Below are positions 25,693 to 34,616 of a stretch of 43,074 bases of DNA, piece after piece. Within the stretch, counting starts at the first letter, position 1, and each line of letters opens with the position of its first letter. The notes below the pieces were generated by a model. The model did no database searches. It had not been told where the DNA came from and saw only the letters and a list, made by a program, of their open reading frames with translations. The DNA lies in assembly GCA_002729885.1 (NCBI GenBank), contig PBUB01000003.1, positions 1 through 43,074 of the forward strand. The letters run 5' to 3'. The DNA is from Spirochaetaceae bacterium. Its GTDB lineage: Bacteria; Spirochaetota; Leptospiria; Leptospirales; Leptonemataceae. Made by a program: the position numbers and the translations under genes.

Positions 25693-26736
25693 TCAGCCGC
25701 CAACAGAGGTGACGCTGGCAGAGTTGTTATGGAAGGCTCTCCACTTTTCCAGCACGTCCATGGGCTTACCCTGCTTCAGAGACTCCATACATTTCTCATA
25801 GGAGCTTTTTAGATCAACATCCGGATGCACCAGATGGAAGGCCAGAGCTGCATTGGCTGCCATCATGGCATTTTCTACATCCGATCCCTTGCCCTCCAGA
25901 ATGGCCTGAACCCGGCGCGCAGACTCCCGGCGATCCGCCACTTTGAGACTGTCAATTTCCATGGGTTTAATGCCAAAATCCTCTGGCTTGAACTGGCCTT
26001 TCTTTTCGATGCGCCCATCTCGAATGAGGATATAGTCCGTTGGAGCAGCTATGGAAAGCTCATCCAGGCCATCCCTGGAGTGGATTACGCAGGCACCTTT
26101 TCTACCCAGACCGGCCAGGGCATCTCCCAGAGGCTCCAGGAATCGGCCGTCAAATACTCCAATGATCTGATGGGATACAGGTGCAGGATTTGTAATGGGC
26201 CCCAGTAGATTGAATACCGTTCGGACTCCCAGAGCCTTTCGAACCGGGGCTGCAAATTTCATGGCTGGATGCCAGGTTGGCGCAAATAGAAAGCACATCC
26301 CCACCTTCTCCAGACAATCCGCCACTTCCTCGGGCCTTAAGGACATAGAAATACCCAGCTCTTCCAGAACATCTGCAGAACCGGTGGGACTGGACACAGC
26401 GCGGTTTCCATGTTTGGCTACCGGCACTCCCAGAGAGGCCATGACCATGGCCGCCACGGTGCTAACATTAATAATACCGGAACTATCACCGCCGGTTCCA
26501 CAGGTATCCAGAATTACAGAGCTGGATCGGCTGGGCCAGGTCACCGCTGCCTTACGCATGGATCGGGAGAACGCCTCGATTTCGGTGCCTGTTTCCCCTT
26601 TAAGGGCCAGAGCTGTAAGAAAACCTGCTGTCTGAATCTCGCCTGCCTGACCGCTCATGATAGCAGTCATGGCCCGGGTGGCTTCTTCCGCTGTGAGATC
26701 CTCACCTGCGATAATTTTTTTCAGTAGCTCCTTCAT
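25693..26736 (-). CDS. trpD: Anthranilate phosphoribosyltransferase
   Basis: A 347-aa enzyme that joins anthranilate and phosphoribosyl pyrophosphate in tryptophan synthesis. The PRPP-binding DTCGTGGD is at residues 77-84, NVSTVAA at about 90, and KHGNRAVSSPTGSAD at about 108-122; a later GRKGACVIHSRDGLDE (around 225-240) is also characteristic. Length fits the family. It has no other trp gene beside it and lies between pgsA and yajC on the same strand, which suggests that it is expressed with envelope genes rather than with a trp operon. Confidence 0.95.
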   Translation of the reverse strand: MKELLKKIIAGEDLTAEEATRAMTAIMSGQAGEIQTAGFLTALALKGETGTEIEAFSRSMRKAAVTWPSRSSSVILDTCGTGGDSSGIINVSTVAAMVMASLGVPVAKHGNRAVSSPTGSADVLEELGISMSLRPEEVADCLEKVGMCFLFAPTWHPAMKFAAPVRKALGVRTVFNLLGPITNPAPVSHQIIGVFDGRFLEPLGDALAGLGRKGACVIHSRDGLDELSIAAPTDYILIRDGRIEKKGQFKPEDFGIKPMEIDSLKVADRRESARRVQAILEGKGSDVENAMMAANAALAFHLVHPDVDLKSSYEKCMESLKQGKPMDVLEKWRAFHNNSASVTSVGG

Positions 26737-26756
26737 TTTCCGGCTCTCCCTTTTGA

Positions 26757-27485
26757 CTAAAGTTCATTTTCCCCGGCCGGCTCGGTCATGGCGCGGCGCT
26801 TTTTCCGGTCCGGCAAAAACAGACGAAAGTTGGTCACGAAATACCGGATTCCGGAAATAATGGTAAGAATGGTCGTAAAAAGCATTAGATAATAAGGCAC
26901 GAAGCTGGATAGCCCGTAGAGTACAGAATCCACGTTGCCGGCCAGAAATTCCTGCAGGTTGGCCTGGGCCACATGCACGGGACCGATGCCCTCTTCCCGG
27001 GCCTGACTGTACATGGAATTGATGGCGCCCCTTTCCTTGTAAGATACCATCAGAAAGCTGAGTAGAATCACTGCGATGGAAAACATCTGAAACGTAGTTT
27101 TGATTTTTCCAAACATACTGGTTCGCAGGCTCTTACCTCTATGAATTGCCAGATACCTCAGTGCAGTAATCAACATGTCGCGACCAATGATACAGAGCAC
27201 CATCCAGATCTGCACTTGATCCGATAAGAATAGGAATGTAATGAATGCGCCCAGCACCAGAGCTTTGTCGGCCATGGGATCCATGAATTTGCCAAACTCG
27301 GTTTCCTGGTTCCATTTACGGGCAAGATATCCATCTATAAGATCTGTGATGGAAGCCAGCGCAAATAGGGCGAATGCGATAATGCGAAACGTAATGTTAG
27401 GAGAAAGAATAAAATAGATAAAGAATGGCACCGAGACTACGCGAAGGCCGGTGAGTATATTGGGAATATTCCACTGCCCTTTCAT
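26757..27485 (-). CDS. pgsA: CDP-diacylglycerol-glycerol-3-phosphate 3-phosphatidyltransferase
   Basis: A 242-aa inner-membrane enzyme. The CDP-alcohol phosphatidyltransferase motif D-x2-DG-x2-AR-x8-G-x3-D-x3-D is complete: Asp48, Asp51, Gly52, Ala55, Arg56, Gly65, Asp69 and Asp73. Around it lie about six membrane helices. It makes phosphatidylglycerol phosphate, the precursor of phosphatidylglycerol. A roughly 50-residue segment (about 145-195) that is less hydrophobic than usual lengthens the protein beyond the common 180-200. The start overlaps rimO by four bases (ATGA). Confidence 0.9.
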   Translation of the reverse strand: MKGQWNIPNILTGLRVVSVPFFIYFILSPNITFRIIAFALFALASITDLIDGYLARKWNQETEFGKFMDPMADKALVLGAFITFLFLSDQVQIWMVLCIIGRDMLITALRYLAIHRGKSLRTSMFGKIKTTFQMFSIAVILLSFLMVSYKERGAINSMYSQAREEGIGPVHVAQANLQEFLAGNVDSVLYGLSSFVPYYLMLFTTILTIISGIRYFVTNFRLFLPDRKKRRAMTEPAGENEL

Positions 27486-28840
27486 ACCCGGCTCTCCTTC
27501 TGCGCTCCGGACATGCCCGAAGCCATCAGTTCTCCGGACATATCGTATTCATAGAAACCGGTAACCTTTACGGAAACAAGATCTCCCACATTGTAGGAGT
27601 CAGCCGGGGATTCAGAATCCAGATCGATATGTATTACTTCATCCACTTCTGGCGCATCCTGCTTTCTGCGCACCACCATACCATCTTCTGAAATCTCGTC
27701 CACCATACATTCATAGATTTGCCCCTGCCTGGATAGATGGATATCCTTTAGCAGTGTTAGATGGTGATCCCTCACTTCATTTATGATGTCAGTAGTTCTA
27801 CCAGGCTCTGGCATACCGGGAAGATTGAATCCAGTGGTACCTTCCTCCGGACTGTAGGCGAAAAGGGCCAGTTTCTCTGGCCGGCATTCGTCGAGAAAAG
27901 CATGCACTTCATCGATGTCCCGGGAATCCTCCCCGGGAAAGCCCAGAAGCAGGGATGTGCGAATCTCAAGACCTGGTATCTTCTCTCTGGCCAGACCAAA
28001 GAGCTCCGCAAACTGTTTTCGATTACCGGCCCGGTTCATGGCCTTCAGCATCTTGCTGGAAGCATGCTGCACAGGGCTTTCCAGATAGGGCACCAGCTTT
28101 GGCAAATCAGAAGGATTCCAGGCCTCCAGAAATCGCCTGGTGCGTGCATCAGGATACATATATAGAAGACGAATCCAGGAAAGATCCTGGATTTCATGCA
28201 TTCTAGCGATAATGTCCAGAATCTTCCTGGGATCTCCACCGTATGCATTGGTGTCCTGACTTACCAGACATACCTCTCGCACACCTTCTGCCGTTAGATC
28301 CCGGATTTCTTCCAGGATTTCCGATTCATCACGACTGCGAAAGCTTCCACGAAAGGAAGGTATGGCGCAGAATGCGCATTTGCGATCGCAGCCTTCGCTC
28401 AATTTTACGGGGGCGTAGGCTTGCCCATCGAATTCCATGCCGGAAAAAACCGATGGCTGCAGTGGATCGTGCACGGCCGGAGGGCCATACTGCTCGCTAA
28501 TCAATTCTCCGGTGCGATGATAGAGCCCGGTGCCAAAGGAAAAGTCCACTTCCGGCAATTCATCTCGTACCGCCGCCTGGTATCGTTCTGTAAAACAGCC
28601 CACCAGCACCAGTTTTTGATCCGGATGCTCCTGCTTGATCTCGGCACCCTCCAGAATGGTCTGAATGGTTTCTTCTCTGGCGGATTCTATAAACGAACAG
28701 GAATTGATAAGATGGTAATCTGCAGTGTAGGGGCTATCAGCCGGCTCATACCCCTCTCGCAGAAGCGATCGGTGCATTTGCCGGCTATCGGCGGCATTTT
28801 TGGGACAGCCGAGGGTCGTTATGAAAAACGAACGTCCCAT
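27482..28840 (-). CDS. rimO: Ribosomal protein S12 methylthiotransferase RimO
   Basis: A 452-aa radical-SAM methylthiotransferase. The N-terminal domain carries the first cluster cysteines Cys12 (LGCPKN), Cys48 and Cys82, and the radical-SAM cluster is Cys151-x3-Cys155-x2-Cys158 (EGCDRKCAFCAIPSFRG). The LGCPKNAADS start and the FRSRDESEI continuation distinguish RimO from MiaB. A C-terminal TRAM-like domain (about 370-440) should bind RNA or protein. RimO methylthiolates an aspartate of S12 near the decoding centre. It abuts the RodZ-like gene and overlaps pgsA. Confidence 0.94.
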   Translation of the reverse strand: MGRSFFITTLGCPKNAADSRQMHRSLLREGYEPADSPYTADYHLINSCSFIESAREETIQTILEGAEIKQEHPDQKLVLVGCFTERYQAAVRDELPEVDFSFGTGLYHRTGELISEQYGPPAVHDPLQPSVFSGMEFDGQAYAPVKLSEGCDRKCAFCAIPSFRGSFRSRDESEILEEIRDLTAEGVREVCLVSQDTNAYGGDPRKILDIIARMHEIQDLSWIRLLYMYPDARTRRFLEAWNPSDLPKLVPYLESPVQHASSKMLKAMNRAGNRKQFAELFGLAREKIPGLEIRTSLLLGFPGEDSRDIDEVHAFLDECRPEKLALFAYSPEEGTTGFNLPGMPEPGRTTDIINEVRDHHLTLLKDIHLSRQGQIYECMVDEISEDGMVVRRKQDAPEVDEVIHIDLDSESPADSYNVGDLVSVKVTGFYEYDMSGELMASGMSGAQKESRV

Positions 28841-29926
28841 TTACGGTGCTACCTGGATCTGCTCCTCGATCACCTTTTTGGCCGGGTCCAGCTGACCTGG
28901 CACTTTTCTGTATCGAATCTTGACGATTTTTCCCGGAGGGCCGGCCAGTCGCGGCGGCTGACCCGGACGAATGATGCGAACACCGGCGCCATTACCTACT
29001 TTGATTTCCAGACTTCCGGTAGCTTCCAGGGTTCTTCGCTGACCCGCTTTCAAATAGACTCCGTTATGCACCACCCCATCGTTTACCCATTCGATGTAGG
29101 AATCCTGAATGAATTCCAGAGTTACTCGAATGATTTCCTCATCTGCCTGGGGTGTTTCTGATCCGGTACCTGTTTCTATCTGAACTCGTGCAGTAGTTTC
29201 TCCCAGAGTTCGAGCCGTAACAATCAGTGGCTTGCTCAGTCCGGACAGTGCTTCTGTGGCTGGATCCAGCACCACACTTTCTCCCTGGGCTGCTTGAAAG
29301 GAATACGGTTCGCCACCATCAACGATGATTTGAACCACGGCCACAGTTCTTTCCGGCCTTGTGTCATCGATGGTCTCCAGACACATCTTTACGTTGGCTC
29401 CTTCCTGCCTGAAGGTAAGAGCATTCTCTCTGGTCATTGTCTCCATGCCTGGAGTGATTCCTTCAGCCGCCAGGAGTATTTCCTGCATGGCTCGATCGGA
29501 GCAGGCAACCTCTTCGCTACCACCGCCAAACTCCGGAAGAGAAACTGTACCGGAAGCGAATAGAGCAATAATACCTACAATAACCGCCAGGGCAACTCCG
29601 CCCAGGATGTATTGCTTGTCCGGCATGCGAAAGGAAACAGAACTTGTGGATCTTGTTAATTCTTCCACCGGGGACTGGCTTTGATCAATTTGAATTCCGC
29701 GATACAGATTCAATATATGATCGCTGTCCAGATTCAGGTACTCTGCATAACTTCGCAGAAATCCTGTTGTGTAGGTCTCACCTGGAAACTGAGAATAATC
29801 CTCTGCCTCCAGGGCCTCAATATACTTGGGTGTCATGTTGGTTTCCCGCGCTACATCGCGCACGGAAAGCTTACGGCTTTCCCGGGATTCCTTTAGAATG
29901 GCTCCCACTCTTTTCGCTAATACCAT
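28841..29926 (-). CDS. rodZ: RodZ-like helix-turn-helix membrane protein
   Basis: A 361-aa protein. Residues about 5-65 form a Xre/Cro-type helix-turn-helix (LSVRDVARETNMTPKYIEAL); the next 40 residues form a linker and a transmembrane helix is at about 107-127. The remainder is periplasmic, and its last 90 residues (DSYIEWVNDGVVHNGVYLKAGQ onward) match the DUF4115 region of RodZ. RodZ links the MreB cytoskeleton to the elongation machinery and contributes to rod shape. The gene lies between lolA and rimO. Confidence 0.88.
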   Translation of the reverse strand: MVLAKRVGAILKESRESRKLSVRDVARETNMTPKYIEALEAEDYSQFPGETYTTGFLRSYAEYLNLDSDHILNLYRGIQIDQSQSPVEELTRSTSSVSFRMPDKQYILGGVALAVIVGIIALFASGTVSLPEFGGGSEEVACSDRAMQEILLAAEGITPGMETMTRENALTFRQEGANVKMCLETIDDTRPERTVAVVQIIVDGGEPYSFQAAQGESVVLDPATEALSGLSKPLIVTARTLGETTARVQIETGTGSETPQADEEIIRVTLEFIQDSYIEWVNDGVVHNGVYLKAGQRRTLEATGSLEIKVGNGAGVRIIRPGQPPRLAGPPGKIVKIRYRKVPGQLDPAKKVIEEQIQVAP

Positions 29927-29972
29927 GGTTTGTCTACTCCCGAAAGGGCTAATCTTATATATGTGCCGGACT

Positions 29973-30653
29973 TCACTCTACCAGTGGATTGGCCACTATC
30001 TGGTCATTGTCGTCTGGTTGAAACTGAAACACTTTCCCTTCCAGCTGTATGTCCGTGCGGATGTTTTTCAGAGTGATGGTGGTGGTTTCGCCGGTGCCAT
30101 CGGTGGCTTCAGCTTTGTAGACCAGGAACTTCTCTGAATCTACATAGAGCAGGATATGTTCAAATCCGCCCACCTTTTCCTTCTGCTCCATTTCCAGGAC
30201 GTAGCAGGGCTTCCCATCGATGTCTCTGGGTTGCTCTTTTTTATCGAATTTATAGTGATACCTATTGAATAACCGTTTTAGGCCCGGACCGGGGGCCACA
30301 GAGAATATATCCCTTTCCCCCTCTTTGGGCTTCAGGGTCAGATCCTGTTTTCCCACCGCATTCAGCCGGGCAATCTTGATCCACAGGGTCTTTCCGTCGG
30401 AGACGATACGATTTCCGGCAGGATTGCTGAAATCAAAGCTCAGATTGGCCGGGGCTCTGTAATAGGCGGTGCCGGTCATGGTCTTTCCGCCCCTGCCATT
30501 TATGGTGAAGCTGGCCTGGTAATTCTCTATTTTTTCGTACCGGTCCTGAACCTTACGGGCTACCTCGGCATGGGAAAGCCGATCGTAGGGCTCGGCCAGC
30601 AAAGAAAGGCTCAGAATTAGATACAATCCGGCCAGTTTAGTAAATCGTCTCAC
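29973..30653 (-). CDS. lolA: Outer-membrane lipoprotein carrier protein LolA
   Basis: A 226-aa protein with a signal peptide (about 1-20, cleavage near LLAEP). The mature part has the LolA-type half-barrel: VQDRYEKIENYQASFTI near residues 35-51, AYYRAPANLSFDFSNP near 80 and IVSDGKTLWI near 98-107, all family hallmarks. It ferries lipoproteins across the periplasm from LolCDE to the outer membrane. The start is GTG at 30653. Two predicted lipoproteins in this window could be its clients. Presence implies an outer membrane. Confidence 0.9.
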   Translation of the reverse strand: MRRFTKLAGLYLILSLSLLAEPYDRLSHAEVARKVQDRYEKIENYQASFTINGRGGKTMTGTAYYRAPANLSFDFSNPAGNRIVSDGKTLWIKIARLNAVGKQDLTLKPKEGERDIFSVAPGPGLKRLFNRYHYKFDKKEQPRDIDGKPCYVLEMEQKEKVGGFEHILLYVDSEKFLVYKAEATDGTGETTTITLKNIRTDIQLEGKVFQFQPDDNDQIVANPLVE

Positions 30654-30695
30654 ACTATCCCGTTCCTCCAGTTACATTGGAGGGTCAAGGTCTTT

Positions 30696-33600
30696 TCAGT
30701 CCCGTTTCAGGATCTCCCGTGGACGATTACCAATGGCCGGCCCCAGATAGCCCATCTGCTCCAGGTTTTCTATTAGATTGGCCGCGCGGTTATACCCGAT
30801 CCGCAATCTTCGCTGTACATAGGATGTGGAGGTCTTTCCGCTTTCTAGAATGATCTTCCAGGCCTCGGAGAGCAGTTCCGAATCCACATCCTCGGCCGCT
30901 CCTTCCGCCTCCATATCTTCGCCGGGAAGTTCCACGAAGTTGGGAGAGCCATGTTTCCTGGCTTCCCGGACAATGTCTTCGATTTCCTCTTCCGATACCA
31001 TGGGAGATTGAATTCGAACCGGTGCTGCAGCTGTAGGACTTTTATAGAGCATATCGCCGCGACCCAGCAGGCTCTCTGCACCATTGGAGTCCAGAATCAC
31101 CCGGCTGTCGGTTTTTTGCGCTACTTGAAAGGCAATCCTGGCAGGACAGTTGGCCTTGATCAGAGCTGTAATCACATCCACGGACGGCCTCTGAGTGGCC
31201 ATAATCAGATGAATGCCCACGGCCCTGGCTTTCTGAGTAAGTCGAATAATGGAATCCTCTACATCTTTGGCACTTACCATCATAAGATCCGAAAGTTCGT
31301 CGATGAGTACCACAACATAGGGCATAGGATCATGCTCTATGCGGCCTTCCTTTACCTTTTCGTTAAAGCTTCGAATATCCCGGACCTTTCGCTTCGAAAG
31401 GATCTGATATCGTCGCTCCATCTCCTGCACTGCCCATTGCAGTGCGCGGCTGGCTTTTCGCACATCGGTAATCACAGGATACAGCAGATGCGGGATACCT
31501 TCATAGAGCTTCAGCTCCACCATCTTGGGATCCACCATCAAAAATCGCACTTCTTCAGGAGACCGATTATAGAGAATCGATGCAATCACCGAGTTCATGT
31601 ACACGGATTTTCCGGAACCGGTGGCACCGGCGATGAGAAGGTGTGGCAACCTGGCAAGATCTACATAAAGATTGGAGCCTGCGATATCCTTTCCCAGGGC
31701 AATTCCCAGTTCTCGGTGCCGGGCAAAGAAATTTTCGTCTTTTCGGGCCAGATCCCCCAGGGTTACTGTTTCGCGTACGCTGTTGGGCAGTTCAATGCCG
31801 ATGGTGCTTTTTCCCGGAATAGGAGCTACAATGCGAACACTGTGAGCCGCCAGATGCATACGAATTTCATCCTGGATTCGCAGCAGTCGATTCACTCGCA
31901 CTCCGGGCTCCGGTCGCACTTCGTATTGAGTAATCATGGGCCCTCTGGTAGCATGCACTACAGATGCCTGGATTCCGTAGTCCCTCATCACCGCTTCCAG
32001 CTGCTCCTTTACCCCTTCGATCTCGCGAGCCACATCGTTCCTTTCTGGCCTGCGAGAGAACTGAAGTATACTCAGCGGAAGTTTATACCCTTTTAATCCT
32101 GTAATGGGAGGCACCAGGGTTTCGCTGTCCGGTTCATAGATGCTGGTAGAGATGCCATCGTTTGCAGATTTCCTGGCAGATACCGGTGGTCTGGGAATCT
32201 GACTTCCGGAAGTTTCCTCTTCATCCTGCTCCCGAGCCGCATCTAAATCGGAAGAATCCATTTCCAGATCTTCGGATTCATCGTCCAGATATAGTGCAGA
32301 TCTAGATTCTGCCTGGGCCCCTTCCTCGGAGTCCGTATAGGCTGCGAAACGGGTCTCCTCCGTTGCGTCTTCTATCATCGCGTTTTCTGTGGGGTATTTA
32401 TCTGCCGCCAGTGCGTAGGCCCCCTGACCCGCATCGTCCAATTGGTCCGCCGCGGCAATGGAATCATTTTCTGCTAAATGGTCTGTTTCCGGGCCAACCA
32501 GATCATTGCGGTCCAGATCCAGTACGCTGGCCGGAGAAATGAAGCGCGCCTGGGATTCAAATGGTTTACTTTCTGCTTTCGCATGAGTATCAGAAAAGCC
32601 GGTGGCCGGGTGTTCGGGCCTATCATCTCGGCCGCGGCGCAGGCCGGGTTCCAGTTCCAGCACTCCCAGAAATCCATCTTCCTGTTTGCGATAGGGAGTA
32701 CTTCGCTTCCTTTGAAAGTGAAAGGAGCGACCGGATCGATCAAAATAGCCTGGTATGGGATTCCCCGGTTCGCCCCGGTCATCCGAAACATCGTGCAATT
32801 CTTCCAGTTCGCTTTCCAGGTCCAGATTTCTGGCATAGGGCAAATCTTCTTCAGCCCGGTGAGGATCATGGTAACCGTCCGGTCCTGCACCATACCCGCC
32901 GCCGCCTGCTCCGTGCCGGCCAAATACCTCGCGCTGATTTTCCATTTCCAGAACCGATTGCTTCATTGGATCCATGCCGGAATGGTATCTTCCGCTGGCT
33001 GCGGGTTTCCAGGTGGATGGGCGGTGCGGAGCATCTTCGCTCTCTACCACTCTCTTTTCAATCCACGGTCTTTTACCGTTCTGTTCTTTCTTTTCCCAGA
33101 AGGGTTCTTTCATAACGTCATCCTGATTCGAGTAATCCTGGTAGGTCATCCCCGGTTTCGCTTCTTTTCGAACATGGCCGGCCATTTCGCTCCAGTCTTT
33201 GAGCGCAGCTTCTCCGGTAGTTACACCAACTTCGGGATCCGCAGGTTCCTGCAGGATTTCCTCTTTTTGCTGAGGTGGGGGAAAAAGTACATATAGAAGT
33301 CTGTGAAATCCAGTCTGTCCGCCTCTCTTCATTCTATCCAGACGATTGCGGGTAAGATTCAAAAATTCGGGAAAGGGCAGTCGAAAGGTGTAAAGGAAAC
33401 CGGGTACCAGAATGCCCAGGGCCACCAGAAATGCGCCGTAAGTGCCAAACAGAAACCGTAGCAGTTCGCCTACACGATATCCCAGAGCACCCCCGCCGCT
33501 AATGGGATCGGTGCCCTGAACGTCGGAGTAGGTCATGGGAGTATAGAAATGGAAAAAAAGCGAAAGCGCTGTAACCATGGTAAGGGATCCCAGCAACCCA

Positions 33601-33899
33601 GGAACATAGTCCTCGCTTCTGGACTGAACCAGACCGCGAATGCCCATGTACACCATGAGAGGACCAAGAATATAGGATGCCTTACCAAATAGAATGAAGA
33701 GCAGCATGGCTCCATAATGACCTACGGTTCCGGTCCAGTTCTCCACCGTTCCAGGTTTCAGCCCCATCGCCGCCTGATTATCGTAGGAGATTACTGCAAG
33801 GCTGAGTAGCAGCCCGAATAGAATAAGCAGGGATCCCAGGATTTCGTTAAAACCTGGATTTCCCGCTTTCAGGGTAGGATTTGTGTCTGGTTCGGCCAT
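30696..33899 (-). CDS. ftsK: DNA translocase FtsK/SpoIIIE
   Basis: A 1067-aa protein. The first 200 residues hold about four membrane helices. A long charged, acidic and probably disordered linker (about 210-590) follows. The motor domain starts near 590 with a GIQASVVHATRGPMITQYEV motif; Walker A GATGSGKS is at about 757-765, Walker B VVVLIDELSDLMM near 855, and ATQRPSVDVITALIKANCPA near 900. The last 65 residues form the winged-helix gamma domain (TSYVQRRLRIGYNRAANLIE), which reads KOPS-type DNA signals in well-studied members. FtsK pumps DNA at the septum and drives dimer resolution. The linker is longer than in most spirochaetes known to me. Confidence 0.95.
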   Translation of the reverse strand: MAEPDTNPTLKAGNPGFNEILGSLLILFGLLLSLAVISYDNQAAMGLKPGTVENWTGTVGHYGAMLLFILFGKASYILGPLMVYMGIRGLVQSRSEDYVPGLLGSLTMVTALSLFFHFYTPMTYSDVQGTDPISGGGALGYRVGELLRFLFGTYGAFLVALGILVPGFLYTFRLPFPEFLNLTRNRLDRMKRGGQTGFHRLLYVLFPPPQQKEEILQEPADPEVGVTTGEAALKDWSEMAGHVRKEAKPGMTYQDYSNQDDVMKEPFWEKKEQNGKRPWIEKRVVESEDAPHRPSTWKPAASGRYHSGMDPMKQSVLEMENQREVFGRHGAGGGGYGAGPDGYHDPHRAEEDLPYARNLDLESELEELHDVSDDRGEPGNPIPGYFDRSGRSFHFQRKRSTPYRKQEDGFLGVLELEPGLRRGRDDRPEHPATGFSDTHAKAESKPFESQARFISPASVLDLDRNDLVGPETDHLAENDSIAAADQLDDAGQGAYALAADKYPTENAMIEDATEETRFAAYTDSEEGAQAESRSALYLDDESEDLEMDSSDLDAAREQDEEETSGSQIPRPPVSARKSANDGISTSIYEPDSETLVPPITGLKGYKLPLSILQFSRRPERNDVAREIEGVKEQLEAVMRDYGIQASVVHATRGPMITQYEVRPEPGVRVNRLLRIQDEIRMHLAAHSVRIVAPIPGKSTIGIELPNSVRETVTLGDLARKDENFFARHRELGIALGKDIAGSNLYVDLARLPHLLIAGATGSGKSVYMNSVIASILYNRSPEEVRFLMVDPKMVELKLYEGIPHLLYPVITDVRKASRALQWAVQEMERRYQILSKRKVRDIRSFNEKVKEGRIEHDPMPYVVVLIDELSDLMMVSAKDVEDSIIRLTQKARAVGIHLIMATQRPSVDVITALIKANCPARIAFQVAQKTDSRVILDSNGAESLLGRGDMLYKSPTAAAPVRIQSPMVSEEEIEDIVREARKHGSPNFVELPGEDMEAEGAAEDVDSELLSEAWKIILESGKTSTSYVQRRLRIGYNRAANLIENLEQMGYLGPAIGNRPREILKRD

Positions 33900-34072
33900 T
33901 CACAGAATGTATCGGCCGAAATAGCTGGATTATGTTTCTAAAAATGATTCCTTCAGATCAGAAAGATTTCTCTGGCTTTACGGCCATGGCTTTTCCGGGT
34001 TTGCCGGGCCAGGCCCGGGGATTGCAACTATACGGTGCCTCAAATACTGGGAAGCTGATGGAGCAGCACCAA

Positions 34073-34528
34073 TCAGGCCAGACCTGTGCTTCCAAATCCG
34101 CCTGCCCCTCGGTCCGTAATACCCAGCTCTTCGGCGGTCTTCGCAGCCTCCCATTCTACTGGAACTTCCTTTTCCAGAAGGATCTGGGCGATTCGGTCCC
34201 CATTCTCAATGATAAAGTCCTGGTCCGAGTGATTCACCAGTATGATTTTTAGTTCCCCGCGATAGTCTGAATCGATAGTGCCGGGGGTGTTTAGGCAGGT
34301 AACTCCGTGGTTCAAAGCCAGACCGCTTCTGGGACGCACCGATAGAAAGAATCCTTCCGGTATGGCAAAATACAGCCCGGTAGGTACCGCAAATCTCTGT
34401 CCCGCCCCAATCTTTAGATTGGTATCCGGGGGAAGATGAGCACAAACATCAAACGCTGCTGCATGGCTGGACTTCTTCTCGGGTGGTCTGGCACCCGGTG
34501 CTTTGTAGAATTTTATGGTTTCTGCCAT
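34073..34528 (-). CDS. dut: Deoxyuridine 5'-triphosphate nucleotidohydrolase
   Basis: A 151-aa trimeric dUTPase. All five family motifs are visible: AAFDVCAHL (motif 1, about 25-33), RPRSGLAL (about 65-72), GTIDSDYRGE (about 83-92), NGDRIAQ (about 108-114) and the Gly-rich arm RGAGGFGSTG (about 139-148). The enzyme hydrolyses dUTP to dUMP, keeping uracil out of DNA. I chose ATG 34528 with AGGA upstream; the longer open frame to 34756 runs into the terminator and the end of pnp, and its N-terminus is not dUTPase-like. Confidence 0.95.
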   Translation of the reverse strand: MAETIKFYKAPGARPPEKKSSHAAAFDVCAHLPPDTNLKIGAGQRFAVPTGLYFAIPEGFFLSVRPRSGLALNHGVTCLNTPGTIDSDYRGELKIILVNHSDQDFIIENGDRIAQILLEKEVPVEWEAAKTAEELGITDRGAGGFGSTGLA

Positions 34529-34577
34529 ACTGCAAACTTCCTGGACCTGTACAGCGGGCAAGATATTCCCCTGAAAA

Positions 34578-34605
34578 CAAAAAAGGCCCCGGTGAAGGGG
34601 CCTTT
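34578..34605 (-). terminator. Intrinsic terminator after pnp
   Basis: Stem AAAGGCCCC (34582-34590) pairs perfectly with GGGGCCTTT (34597-34605) around a six-base loop. On the minus strand the hairpin is followed by a run of T (plus-strand A tract 34579-34584), as for a rho-independent terminator. It lies 12 bases downstream of the pnp stop and about 50 bases upstream of the dut start, so it closes the translation/RNA operon. Confidence 0.9.
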
Positions 34606-34616
34606 CTGGACGAATA

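Noticed and set aside
30951..32096. A 381-codon open frame opposite ftsK
   Set aside because: Shadow of the motor domain of ftsK; no ribosome binding site and no recognisable protein pattern.
34004..34018. Inverted repeat CCGGGCC-A-GGCCCGG between dut and the ftsK start
   Set aside because: Short loop and no T run on either strand; it may be a chance GC-rich palindrome.
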